From positions 29,111,636 through 29,175,635 of the forward strand of contig NC_079134.1 of NCBI RefSeq assembly GCF_945859705.1: a DNA stretch of 64,000 bases. Direction: 5' to 3'. Shown here piece by piece: positions 20,264-30,686 of the stretch. The notes beneath the pieces were generated by a model that was not told the origin of the DNA, made no database searches, and was given only the letters and a program-made list of their open reading frames with translations. Each line of letters starts with the position of its first letter. Positions within the stretch are counted from its first letter, which is position 1. Position numbers and translations under genes: made by a program. This stretch comes from Episyrphus balteatus. Taxonomy: Eukaryota; Arthropoda; Insecta; Diptera; Syrphidae.

Positions 20264-23200
20264 TTAGATTTGATTTGATAAATTATGTTGATTCTCATTA
20301 ATTGGTAGTGGACATAGCTTTGTTACCGGTCTTTTAAATTCGCCTTGTTGTGTTTTCAGGTTGACAACTCTGGTGATGTCATCTTTACCTGGGAAGGTTT
20401 CTAGAATTCTACCTAGATTCCATTTCGTAGGGGGAAGTCTCTCATCTTTTATCAAAACCAGATCTCCAATTTTAAGTTGAGGTTGCGATTTGAGCCATTT
20501 AGGTCGTTGTTGTAATCTGGCCAAATATTCTGATTGCCAGTGATGCCAAAAAGTTTGTAGACTGAATTGGATTGCCTTCCACCGGTCAGTATAACTCGTC
20601 TTACCGATCGTAAGGTCAGGTTCTGGCACGGAGTACATTTCAGCTCCAATTAAAAAATGTGCTGGAGTCAAAGCATGAAAGTCATCAGGATTTTCGGTTA
20701 AAGGACAAAGAGGCCTCGAATTTAAACACGCTTCGATTTGAGTCAGAAGCGTGGTGAGCTCCTCGAAAGTGAGTGTCCCATTTCCAACAACTCTTTTGAA
20801 GTGGTGTTTGACACTCTTCACACCGGCTTCCCATAACCCTCCAAAGTGGGGAGAAGCAGGAGGAATGAAATTCCACTTGGTTCCTTGTGACGATAAAGCT
20901 TCAGCAACATTTTTCCAGTCATGAGTGGCATCTTTTAAAAGACGATACAACTCTGACTCAGCTCCTTTAAAGTTTGTGCCGCAATCACTATAGATCTGTC
21001 CACAGACACCTCGACGTGAAGTAAAACGTCGAAAAGCGGCTAGAAAAGCTTGAGTAGTGAGGTCACTCACTGCTTCCAGATGAATGGCTTTAGTCGCCAG
21101 ACAAACGAAAATGGCTAGATAGCCTTTATAAGTTTTTGCTCCACGGCCTTTCCAAGCCCGGATACTAATAGGCCCGGCATAGTCAACCCCGGTATGTGAA
21201 AATGGTCTGGATACATTGACTCTAGGCGATGGTAATTCTCCCATGAGTTGATAAGCTGGCTTAGTTCTGAACCGATAACAAATAGTGCATTTATGAATGT
21301 ATTGTTTAACAATTCGTTTAGTTTGAAAAATCCAATATTTTTTCCGAAGATAACCCATCATCAATTGAATGCCTCCGTGGAGCGTTTTTTCATGAGCTTC
21401 ATGCAGAATCAATTTTGTAAAATGATGATTTGGAGCAAGAATTATTGGATGCTGTTGATCATAATGCAGGTTAGCATTCTTCAATCTTCCACCAACACGA
21501 ATAATACCGTCAGGATCTACGAAGGGATTTAGAGATGCCATGCCTCTAGATTTCATAATTCCTTCAGGAAACATTTCGAGTTGAGCTATTTTCACCAATA
21601 TTTTGGCTGCTTCGTCGAGTTCACTCGGGGAAATCGGTCCGATTTTCCAGTTGGGTATGTAATTTTTGGAATTATTTGTGAAACGTAAAATCAAACCAGT
21701 AATTCGAATTAATTTATTGATTTCAGAAGATCTATGCATTAGTTCGTTGATTGGAGGAAAAATTCGCTCGGCTTGATGAACTCTTATTAATGGTTGTGTA
21801 GGATACTGAAAAACCCAGGCATCGCATAAAAAGTCTGGCCCGTTCCACCATAATGTATTTTCAAGTAAATCCGATGGCAAAACACCTCTTGAAACCAAGT
21901 CTGCGGGATTATGTTGTGTTGGAATATGTTTCCATATTTTGATTGGGGTCAACCGCTGTATTTCTCCAACTCTGTTTCTTACAAATGTCTCCCACTTGGT
22001 TGGTGATGCTCGAATCCACGAGAGAGTAATGGTTGAGTCAGTCCATGCAAATTGCTTGATATTTTTGTTGCCTAAAACTTGAGTTGCATAGTCTAACAAC
22101 TGGGCTAACATCACAGCACCGCAAAGTTCTAAACGAGGAAGACTAACTGGTTGCACAGGTGCAACTCTGGATTTTGCAATGAGAAGATGCATTTTCGCCT
22201 GGCCTTTATCGTCTTCGACTCTCAAGTACACTGCTGCTCCGTATGCTTTTTCTGAAGCGTCACTGAAACCATGTAACTCGACTCGAGATAAATCACCGAT
22301 GGTTTCTACCCACCTTGGAAACTGGATCTTGTTAATAGCTATCAAGTCATTGTAGAAAACATTCCATTGTTCCAGAAGTGACGATTCGATTTGTTCATCC
22401 CATGACAACTTCTTCGCCCACAGTTGTTGCATAAACATTTTCGCCTTTACAATGCATGGAGCAATCCAACCCATGGGATCAAAAAGTCGTGCTATCGTTG
22501 ATAGAATGAATCGTTTTGTCGGCTGTGGATTTGGAAGCGGATTGTAGCAGAAAGAAAATTTATCAACGGAAGGAAGCCAGTGGACACCGAGCGTTTTAAC
22601 TCGTTCCGAATCTTCTGGAGGCATTGAGAATGAAGATTCCCGTTCTCCTGTTGGAATGCTCGATAGTACCTCATCAGAGTTGGAAGTCCATTTACGTAAG
22701 TTAAATCCAGCTGTCTCTAACGTTGATTTTATTTGTTTTATTTTCTCTTTAGCTTCTGCAACTGTGTTTCCTCCAGATATTAAATCGTCTACATACATCT
22801 CGTTAAGGATCATAGAGGATGTAATTTGATTTGTCGAATTATCATCTGCTAGCTTTTGTAAAGTTCGGATCGCAAGATATGGAGCGGCGGCTGTACCAAA
22901 GGTAACCGTATTAAGCCTGTAAACTTTAATAGGTTCATCAGTATTTTTTCTCCATAGAACCAGCTGATAATTTTTGTCCTGCTCTGCTATCAAGATCTGA
23001 CGATACATTTTCTCAATGTCAGCTGTAAAAGTGTATTTATACAACCTCCACCGAAGAATTATGTCGCAGATATTTTGTTGAAGTGCTGGGCCTACCAACA
23101 TAGCATCGTTCAAAGAAATTCCATTTGATGTTTTAGCGGATGCGTCAAACACCACCCTTAATTTCGTGGTTGAACTGCTTTCTTTGATGACAGCATGATG

Positions 23201-25540
23201 CGGCAGGAAATAATGCTGATTTTCTGGTAAGCTGTTCTTGTCCACTTCGCTCATGTGACCCATTTGAATATATTCTTCGATGCACTCTGAATACTGGTCT
23301 CGAAGTTGTTGATTTGCATCAAGACGCCTCTCAAGTCCATAGAATCGCCGTAAAGCACTTTGATACGAATCGCCAAGAACAGGATGAACATTTCCCTTGA
23401 ACGGTAATGCCACTTGATAGCGTCCATCAACTGTCCGTTGAACATTGTTGATAAAATGATTTTCGCATTCAACATCTTCGGCTTTTAAGTATGGCTTGAA
23501 CGGTGCTTCTTCCAATTCCCAGAATATTCGAAGGTCTGTTTGTAAAATTTGCAAAAAACTTCTGACTTGTTGACTTGATTCAGATACAATTGGAGCCTTT
23601 CCGAATAAGATCCATCCCAGTGTTGTATTTTGCATGACTGGCATCAACTTGTCTGTTGGTGGGATGAGCTCCGGCAACAAAAGTTCGGCTAAGACATCAC
23701 TGCCAAGCAAAATATCAATTTTGGATGATTTGAAAAATTCAGGATCAGCTAGCACATAATCGTTGAGATGGGTCCAATTCTCAACGTGAAGGGTCCGGGC
23801 CGGCAAATGGCCAGTCAATGACTTTAAGACATAAGCCTGCACTGTTGTTGCAAAAGTGGAATGGTGTGAAGCAAAAGTGATATCCACCATTTTAAGAGAT
23901 TTGCCACTGCTGACTAAACCCAACCCGGAAACCCCCATTTGAGTTGCTTGAGATTTAAGCTGTAGCAATTGGGCAGCATACTCTGTGATAAATGACGCCT
24001 CAGAACCAGAATCCAACAATGCTCGCATCGTCAACCATTCACCTAACGAAGACTTCACTTTCACAAGGGCTGTTGCCAGTAAGACTTGAGAGTTTTTTGT
24101 TTTACTACTGTGATGAGAATGATGAGATACTAAGTTGCTGGATGTCGACGGTTGTTTACTTGAACTTTGGAACGAAGGAGCTTCTGCATTCAAACTTGTA
24201 CTTTGGGTATTTTGCTGCACCTGGTTTGGCGGGTTGTTGTTTATTACCTGATGTTGTAGCGGCTGAGAGTTGTTAGCATGTTGTTGCCAATTCGAAGGTT
24301 GTTGACTAGGCTGAAAAGAAGTATTATTTACATGCAGTAAAGTGTGATGTGGTTGTTGGCAATGAAAACACCTACGACCACTTGGACAACTATCTGATGT
24401 GTGACTATACCCTAGACAGTTTCGACACAAACCCAATTTATTTATAACCTGACTACGATCGGTAACACTCATTTTTAAAAATTTATAACATTTTCTTACA
24501 GCATGTTGATTTTTCAGGCATATTTTACAAGTAAGTTTCGATTTTCCAGATTGAGCGTGAGCGATGAACGAATGTTTGTGAGAAGAACTCCGTGATGTGT
24601 TTGATGAGCTCTGACCGTGCTGCTGATCGACTGCTTCCAATGTCCGGAACCTTGTCTCAAGGAAGGATGTAAATTCCTGGAAAGTTGGCAACTGCTTCGG
24701 ATTTTCTCGATCGTTCAACTTCTCCTCCCACATCTGTTGAGTTTTCCCAGGTAATTTTCGTACTAACAGAAATATTAGTATGGGATCTAAATGCTCAACT
24801 TCAATTTTTAGATTTGCAAGGCTGTGGATCACTTGTGTCGAAGTGTAAAGAAGATCTTTGATCGACTCCACACGCTCCTGAGTTAACGACGGCAGGTTGA
24901 ACAGTGTATTCAACTGGATGTTTACAAGAACGCGAGGGTGATCATACCTATCCTTCAGCATTGACCATCCTTTAGCATAGTTTCGACTTTCAGTACTCAA
25001 AGTCAGCAATAACTTTTCTGCATCTCCTGTCAAACTCGTTTTTAAATAATGCATTTTTTGTATGTCGGAAAGCGAATCTTTGCTAGCAACTAGCGATACA
25101 AACAAATCGTGAAAATTTGGCCAATTTTGATAGGAGCCATCAAAAGAAGGTAATTTAATAGCTGGAAGATGGATATCCTCCTTTCTTACCTCCTTTTCTT
25201 TATCAGCAACTACTTTTGATACACTACTGCTGCTGCCACCCAGGCTTTGCAGCGAATCAAACAACTTTGCTCTAAAAACGCAATAATTCTCACGAAATTG
25301 TTCGTATACCGATCCTACCCCAGCATCAGCATCCACATCCTTTTCACCAACCTCATCAGATTCTAAAAAATCATCATAAATTTTGTTTACAGATTCCCAC
25401 AACTCTTCCAGCAATTTTATCCTAGTTTGTACATAGTTTTCGGAAATGGCCTTATCTTTCTTTCCGAAATTTTCAACATCTTTTTTAAGTTGTAAAATTT
25501 TTGCATTTAATTTCTTAGTTGCCATTGTAATTGATTGCAA
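20264..25540 (-). CDS. BEL/Pao Gag-Pol polyprotein
   Basis: An uninterrupted 1,758-residue frame. The N-terminal third is a Gag of the BEL/Pao type, followed by three Cys/His knuckles at about 337-400 (CKICLKNQHAVRKC, CRNCLGYSHTSDSC, CFHCQQPHH). A retropepsin-like protease has LLDSGSEASF near 505. The reverse transcriptase has YVDDL near 917, the YVDD form typical of this superfamily. RNase H follows, then integrase with an HHCC-like region, GVDYAGP near 1450, SDCGTNF near 1520 and GGLWEAGVK near 1565, and the C-terminal domain usual for Pao integrases. A second Met at residue 6 could also be the start. It appears coding-competent. Confidence 0.96.
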   Translation of the reverse strand: MQSITMATKKLNAKILQLKKDVENFGKKDKAISENYVQTRIKLLEELWESVNKIYDDFLESDEVGEKDVDADAGVGSVYEQFRENYCVFRAKLFDSLQSLGGSSSSVSKVVADKEKEVRKEDIHLPAIKLPSFDGSYQNWPNFHDLFVSLVASKDSLSDIQKMHYLKTSLTGDAEKLLLTLSTESRNYAKGWSMLKDRYDHPRVLVNIQLNTLFNLPSLTQERVESIKDLLYTSTQVIHSLANLKIEVEHLDPILIFLLVRKLPGKTQQMWEEKLNDRENPKQLPTFQEFTSFLETRFRTLEAVDQQHGQSSSNTSRSSSHKHSFIAHAQSGKSKLTCKICLKNQHAVRKCYKFLKMSVTDRSQVINKLGLCRNCLGYSHTSDSCPSGRRCFHCQQPHHTLLHVNNTSFQPSQQPSNWQQHANNSQPLQHQVINNNPPNQVQQNTQSTSLNAEAPSFQSSSKQPSTSSNLVSHHSHHSSKTKNSQVLLATALVKVKSSLGEWLTMRALLDSGSEASFITEYAAQLLQLKSQATQMGVSGLGLVSSGKSLKMVDITFASHHSTFATTVQAYVLKSLTGHLPARTLHVENWTHLNDYVLADPEFFKSSKIDILLGSDVLAELLLPELIPPTDKLMPVMQNTTLGWILFGKAPIVSESSQQVRSFLQILQTDLRIFWELEEAPFKPYLKAEDVECENHFINNVQRTVDGRYQVALPFKGNVHPVLGDSYQSALRRFYGLERRLDANQQLRDQYSECIEEYIQMGHMSEVDKNSLPENQHYFLPHHAVIKESSSTTKLRVVFDASAKTSNGISLNDAMLVGPALQQNICDIILRWRLYKYTFTADIEKMYRQILIAEQDKNYQLVLWRKNTDEPIKVYRLNTVTFGTAAAPYLAIRTLQKLADDNSTNQITSSMILNEMYVDDLISGGNTVAEAKEKIKQIKSTLETAGFNLRKWTSNSDEVLSSIPTGERESSFSMPPEDSERVKTLGVHWLPSVDKFSFCYNPLPNPQPTKRFILSTIARLFDPMGWIAPCIVKAKMFMQQLWAKKLSWDEQIESSLLEQWNVFYNDLIAINKIQFPRWVETIGDLSRVELHGFSDASEKAYGAAVYLRVEDDKGQAKMHLLIAKSRVAPVQPVSLPRLELCGAVMLAQLLDYATQVLGNKNIKQFAWTDSTITLSWIRASPTKWETFVRNRVGEIQRLTPIKIWKHIPTQHNPADLVSRGVLPSDLLENTLWWNGPDFLCDAWVFQYPTQPLIRVHQAERIFPPINELMHRSSEINKLIRITGLILRFTNNSKNYIPNWKIGPISPSELDEAAKILVKIAQLEMFPEGIMKSRGMASLNPFVDPDGIIRVGGRLKNANLHYDQQHPIILAPNHHFTKLILHEAHEKTLHGGIQLMMGYLRKKYWIFQTKRIVKQYIHKCTICYRFRTKPAYQLMGELPSPRVNVSRPFSHTGVDYAGPISIRAWKGRGAKTYKGYLAIFVCLATKAIHLEAVSDLTTQAFLAAFRRFTSRRGVCGQIYSDCGTNFKGAESELYRLLKDATHDWKNVAEALSSQGTKWNFIPPASPHFGGLWEAGVKSVKHHFKRVVGNGTLTFEELTTLLTQIEACLNSRPLCPLTENPDDFHALTPAHFLIGAEMYSVPEPDLTIGKTSYTDRWKAIQFSLQTFWHHWQSEYLARLQQRPKWLKSQPQLKIGDLVLIKDERLPPTKWNLGRILETFPGKDDITRVVNLKTQQGEFKRPVTKLCPLPINENQHNLSNQI

Positions 25541-25729
25541 ATTGATAATAAAATGATAAAATGTATACGAAAATTTTACTCACTTTGAAAGCGGCAAAAT
25601 GGCGTCTTCTCCTCGTGATGTATATTTCTCCTTTATATCACACTTCGAACCACACTTTGGTTAAATGCTTTAACATCCACTTTATTAAATTATATTTTTT
25701 AATTTAACTTTGAAGGCTCGAAGGACCAA
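25541..25729 (-). other. BEL/Pao 5' leader and candidate primer-binding site
   Basis: Immediately inside the 5' LTR the minus strand reads TTGGTCCTTCGAGCCTTC, starting with TGG as expected for pairing with a tRNA CCA end. I do not assign the tRNA. The leader of about 190 bp has no start codon context of note. Confidence 0.6.
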
Positions 25730-26000
25730 TGTTTGCGGCGTAAACCTTTATAATTATTTGGTACAGTTTACTTTAAATAAATCTTTAAATTTTAAATAAA
25801 TACACGACACACTTTTTTTTAATTTGGAAAGGAGAATTTTATTTTTCTTGCAGCTTGATTGATGGATAAGAATGACAGAGTAAGTGACAGCACTGATGAT
25901 GAGCAAAAATGACATACTCGTTAATTGAATTGTCATATTTCAACGAGTTGATTATGCGTTCTTTACATGAGCTGCTTTTCAGTGTTGGGTGCGTTCAACA
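25730..26000 (-). repeat. BEL/Pao 5' LTR
   Basis: 271 bp, matching 6313-6583 with two substitutions. It is followed by GAGGC, the second copy of the 5-bp target duplication. Confidence 0.95.
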
Positions 26001-26719
26001 GAGGCTTTTGTTCAAAGAAAAATAAACAAATAACAGTTCGAGAAAATGTGTTTATTTTTGGTTGTTTTTTGTTCTGAAAAACCCTGTTTTGTTGAATTCA
26101 AATTGTAATATTTTGCGATCTAAATGCAACTTTGGTAACTTTTATACTTTTTTGAAAACTACAATAACAGGGCAACTTTTTAAAATAATAAACCATTCTT
26201 ATACCGTACAAATTTTTTTAACGGTGTTGCTCTCAAAAAAAAGTAAGAAACTGATTTTTTATAAAACTTGAAACTGTTAGTTAATTTGCATCGAAATGGC
26301 GTATGGAATAAAAAATATTTTGATTAATTAATTGTTCCTAATTATTTGGCAATGTTTTTGTAAAAGAATTTAAAAAAACAAAAATCAATAGTGGGCGCAG
26401 GAAGCAAAATACTGTTGCAAAGTAGGGATTTTTCGAAATTTCACAAGAATTGCATTAAATCGAAAACCGTAAGGATTTGGGATGAACAAGTACCAAATTC
26501 TGAGAGCCCTTAAGATCCCCAATCAGCATACTTCGTTTGATCCATTACTTTTGGGACACCCTGTATATGTCAGGATGTCTTCAATTTTCTAAAACTTTTG
26601 TAAATCTCTTATAGTTTTTTTAATAATACTGAGTTCTGGAACTAAAATCCAAATAAAAACAAAAATATTATTCAATAAATCGATAATATTACTTTATTTT
26701 TTTTTTAACCTCATCAAAT

Positions 26720-28283
26720 CTATCCCATTCCATAAGGTGGTTCTGCATATACAGGTGTGTAATACACTCCACTAGCTAATTCATAATTCATAGCACCTCC
26801 CAATCGGACTTCATTAGCTTCTTCATCGCATTCGTTCGAAAAGGCAAATAAATAACCTGGACACTTTTTGCTAATAAAGCTGTTTTCCCTTATTGCTTCA
26901 GCATAATACCAAAATGCCCTCAAATGGGAACATATCGAATTACCTAAGAAACATCCCGGCTGCTCTTCACCTCCATTTACATAAAAATCAGCATTTCCAA
27001 TTGGTGTCAAATAACCCAATATACCTGCATTGGTGTGAATCACTTCAACATATCCGGCATCATCTTTGGTCAGACACTCGTCTTTGGCCGAAGAATTATC
27101 TTCATAGCCCGGCCCCGCTGGATCTAAGCCTATGATTGTATGAACTTTTCCGGCAACCACATTTCTGCCAGCTATCCCTGACACATGAGCACCTAAACTG
27201 TGACCGATGACATGAAGATCATCCAACGACATGTTGCCTTCATCGACTAAGAAATCAATCATTTTGGCAACTTTGACAGCAACTTTAGGAACCTGGAATG
27301 TGGCGCCTATGTAGTTTAGAGTAAGATAGTTTAACAGTCGACTCCAGTCCACAGAGATCACGTTGCAGTCCATGACTTCCAAGAAAGCCTTACGGATTTC
27401 AGTATTAACATCTGATTTGTAGCTGTTATACCAGCCATGGATAATGATTCTGTAAAAAAAAGTTGGAAACAAAATAAATAAATGGGTCAGATTCATCAAC
27501 TTTTGAGTAAAAATGGTTAGACAGTTCAAAAAAAAAAAAAATCAAAGGACCCCGCACATTTTGTATGAGAAGTGGCCCTTGGTCTGAAATTTTAGAATGT
27601 TGTTCTCTTGAAGCTCCTGATCAAAAGTTGATTTAAGCAGATAGTCGAAAAATGGACAGTTTTTAAGATAACGGGTTTTTTCCGATGACTATCCCTTATA
27701 AAAGGTTTGAGATAGTCATCGGTAAAAACCCGTTATCTTAAAAACTGTCCACTTTTCGACTTTCTGCTTATATCGGCTTTAAGAGAATACCATACTAAAA
27801 TTTCAGACCATTTCATCGAGGGCCACCTCCCATACAAAATATGCGGGGTCCTTTCATATTTTACACAAAGCAACTGCAACTTTTGACTTATTTGGATAAT
27901 TTAACTTACCTCGTGGGATTGTCACTGTTGAAATTCGATTTCATCAAACTCTTTGGATTTTTGGCAGATATTTTCTGAGACCTTTTAGGATTCTTCCGAG
28001 TGTATAAGTGAAAATCAACTGGTCTATCAAAGAGCCAAATTCTCGCTTTCATTTTATTTTGTTCCTTTTTAATTTCCTCTGTGGACATCCATTTCAAGGA
28101 CCCATCGATTTGTGGAATAAAAGAACCATTCTTAGATACATCCTTCCTTTCTTCAATGGGTAGTGCAAAAACTAAAATAAAAGATAAATTTTATATTAAA
28201 ATTAGTCTTAATATTTTTTTTGTTATCATTTAAAAATTACCTAAAGTTACACTTAAAAACAGTAGAGCTGCCAATAATTTCAT
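26720..28283 (-). CDS. Secreted lipase/phospholipase A1-like protein (gene A)
   Basis: Three exons on the minus strand: 28241-28283, 27910-28171 and 26720-27449, with GT/AG borders, give 344 residues. A hydrophobic signal peptide (MKLLAALLFLSVTLVFA) is followed by the family exon 2 and a lipase domain. That domain has IIIHGW near 103-108 (oxyanion loop), GHSLG with Ser186, LDPAGP with Asp211, and His277 in CSHLR. Only six residues lie between Cys268 and Cys275, a short lid as in phospholipase A1-type enzymes, so phospholipid or neutral lipid hydrolysis outside the cell is likely. The closest group I know is the midgut lipase array of Drosophila (the CG6295 type). Its C-terminus is shorter than in B-D. 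Intron 2 (460 bp) is enlarged by a hairpin MITE. Confidence 0.9.
27544..27854. mobile_element. Hairpin MITE in intron 2 of lipase gene A
   Basis: A 311-bp near-palindrome with ends AAAGGACCCCGCACATTTTG and the complement of this at the right (GCGGGGTCCTTT). The inner parts, such as AACGGGTTTTT and AAAAACCCGTT, also pair, leaving a loop of only about 20-30 bp. The same intron in genes B, C and D is 125-152 bp and lacks it. No clear target duplication is visible. Confidence 0.85.
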
Positions 28284-28330
28284 TTTAATTTTCAAAAAAA
28301 TAATAATAATATTTTTGCAAGTGTTAAGGG

Positions 28331-28338
28331 CTTTTATA
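28331..28338 (-). promoter_or_regulatory. TATA box of lipase gene A
   Basis: Minus strand TATAAAAG lies about 50 bp upstream of the start codon, preceded by AACAGTGAAC and, further up, TTATCT GATA-type motifs (28356-28395). The layout matches the upstream region of the pseudogene at 32175-32217. Confidence 0.8.
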
Positions 28339-28439
28339 CAGTTTTTTTGTTCACTGTTAGATTTATTTACATATATTATATTATTTAGATAAGAGGAGTT
28401 AATCTGTTTATGCATAAGTATTAGAAAAAAGGGTTAATC

Positions 28440-29557
28440 TTTTTGTAGGTAATTACCTGCTTAGATTAATTTATTTATTTTTTCATACAACTTTTCAAGA
28501 TATAACTTCCTATAGATTATGTATTCTTGATAATTTCCGATGAAGTTTTTCTTAGAATTTCTAATTTGGACCTTTGAAATCTAGTGGCGTGTTTAGAAAC
28601 GGATCTGTGGATACACCGAATATGGGGTTATCAAATAGTGTATGATAAATTAATGAGTGAAAAAGTCATTTTAGTGTTTAACCAAAAAAAGGAGGACTTT
28701 TGAATCGGTATATTCCAGTTAATAATTGTATGACCGATTTTTAATGAAATTTTTCACAAAAGGGCTAATTGTATTTTTTTTTGTTTTTCTCTACAAAAAG
28801 AACGTCTCTACACTTAACCCCTTAACAATTTGTTTTCATTTTTGGAATTCTTAAAAACAAAACAAAAAAAAAACATTCTCGTTCTCGTGAAAAAGACCCT
28901 TTGATCAAAAATTATTTTTGAAGTTGTTTTTATTCATGGTTTCAATCAAAATTACCAAATTACATCAGAGTAACCCATAAACTTTTTTATGACAAAAAAA
29001 AAAACACCCTTTAAACAATGATATTCTTAAAGACACTTTAGTTTCTTTGTTCCAATCTTTCAATCTGAAATCACATTTCAGTTGTTTCGGTTTGGTGGGA
29101 ATTTTCTTATACATTTTTATTGAATCAAACCAACAACCAATCAAAATATTTTAAAATAACCATCAGCCAATAGGAATTACTTTTCAAATACATATTTAAA
29201 AAAATGTTAGGTACTTAAAAATAAAATACACAATTCTTATTGACGAATGCTTTGATAAATAAATTACAACAATGAAACTACCCCACTTAACTGAAACAAC
29301 TGAAACTGAAATATTATTTTGTGTTTTTTTTTGTAATTATCATTTTTAGTGGGTCTCTGACCTCCGTAGCAGAGGGTGGTATGGTGTAGTACCTTTTATT
29401 TCTTAATTAGGTACTATATTTATTTCAAGTTATTAAATTAAAAATTCAAGTTGTCTATTAATTTATAAAAGTATCATAAGTAAACGGATTTAAAAGAATC
29501 ACTTCAAACTTGAAATCTTGCTTATTGGTTGGCATTTTTTTAGAAACTCACGAGAGG
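28440..29557. other. Intergenic sequence upstream of gene A
   Basis: AT-rich, with no gene recognised. A stretch near 28980-29050 (ACACCCTTTAAACAATGATA) resembles the centre of the large element at 59070-62802, suggesting a distant relic of that family. Confidence 0.35.
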
Positions 29558-29565
29558 ATTTTAAG

Positions 29566-30678
29566 CAGAGATCAGAAATAAATCTCAACCTTTTGAAAGG
29601 TTCCTTAATAACTCTTTTTTGTCGCCATTTCCAATAAAGGTCATAAAATAACCTTTATTTTTAAAAATGAAAAATTTCGCTCAAGGTGTGAGAGAAACCT
29701 TTATTTTGTATTTTTTTATGTTTCGGTCAACCAGTGAGATTTTTTTTCAAAATTCCGAGAAAATCGCCTTTGAAAGTTTTTTTTTCGAAAAATCCCCGGT
29801 CAAATGACCGCTCCTGGAAGCTAAACCGCTTGAGAGCAATTTTTGGGAGTGATGCCAAATGATAGCTTGTGTCATGGGCCTACGCTTTGCACATTGTCAG
29901 ATTTTTAAAAAATCATCTTCCATGTTAAACCGCCACATTATGCCTTTTTTTCCGAATCGGGCTTAACTTTTTTTTACCTTTAAGTTCTCCCGGTTTGAGA
30001 ACGCGTGCACTTACAGGAACGGGAGTTGTACCCAAATGTAGGTTAAAATCCCCGCCACATTTTGGAATCATTTTTTTTTTTTTTTCAAAATTCCGAGATA
30101 TAGTCGTTTGAAGTTGGGAGGGCGAAAACGCTTCTGGAAGCTGAACGCTTTGACCTAGATATTAGAACATCGTTCTCCTGAAATATTCGAAATTGCATTG
30201 GTTGTGCTTGTCGTCCTAGCGACTCAAATCACAGTGGAAAACCCATTTTCGTCTTTAGATTTTATTTTAAACGAAAAGAGATATAATCTTGGGTCTAAGG
30301 AACTTTGAGAGTCTATTTAGTTCATACATTACGAGTATTTAATACATATGTAAACTTAGAAAAAAACATCTTTTTCATATATATTTTTGCAATATAAAGA
30401 CATTCTTGACATATTCGACATTTTCCTTTGAATTGACCATTTTTGATTTATTTTCAGCGAAAACGGTTAAAGGTTGACCTTTTCCATTTATTTTTTTGTA
30501 AAAATCTCAACCATTGAGAGATATTTAAAAAAATAAAAAATAAATCTCAACCGATAACCTTTATTTTTGATGTTTTAAAATAAATCTCAAACCTTAACCG
30601 AAACTATTTAAAGTAATGTGGTAACTCTCAGAGAGAAACCGATTGAAAATAAAGGTTGACTGTTATTTCTGGTCTCTG
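29566..30678. mobile_element. Non-autonomous hAT-like element
   Basis: The ends are CAGAGATCAGAAATAA and, at the right, TTATTTCTGGTCTCTG. An exact 8-bp duplication ATTTTAAG lies at 29558-29565 and 30679-30686. At 1,113 bp it has no transposase frame. Internally it has repeated ATAAATCTCAACC and AATAAAGGTT motifs in both orientations near each end (for example 29578, 30489, 30538, 30583 and 30644). Confidence 0.88.
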
Positions 30679-30686
30679 ATTTTAAG

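Larger units (their letters stand above)
6313..26000 (-). mobile_element. BEL/Pao LTR retrotransposon, complete, split by a Ty3/gypsy element
   Basis: Both LTRs (6313-6583 and 25730-26000, 271 bp each), a 5-bp target duplication, a candidate primer-binding site, a purine-rich tract and an intact polyprotein (20264-25540) are present. The element is on the minus strand, so the right LTR is the 5' one. Removing the nested 12,326-bp element and its duplicated TCTT leaves about 7.36 kb. The two LTRs differ at two positions that I could see (C/T-type changes near 6352 and 6413), so it is fairly young. The insertion at 7350-19675 lies in its 3' untranslated part, leaving the polyprotein frame whole but its 3' LTR 12 kb away. 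Confidence 0.95.
5794..26563. mobile_element. Palindromic TA-flanked element, split by the BEL/Pao insertion
   Basis: The outermost layer of the nest. The left arm (5794-6307) starts CAGGGTGTCCCAAAAGTAAT and the right arm (26006-26563) ends in its reverse complement. The arms of about 500 bp stay paired past CTGATTGGGGATCTTAAG and TTGAATTCAACAAAACAGGG equivalents with few mismatches. TA lies just outside both ends (5792-5793, 26564-26565). Without the retroelements it would be about 1.1 kb, all hairpin, with no coding capacity. It is a non-autonomous foldback-type DNA transposon; TA flanks fit Tc1/mariner mobilisation, but the superfamily is not proved. Confidence 0.8.
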
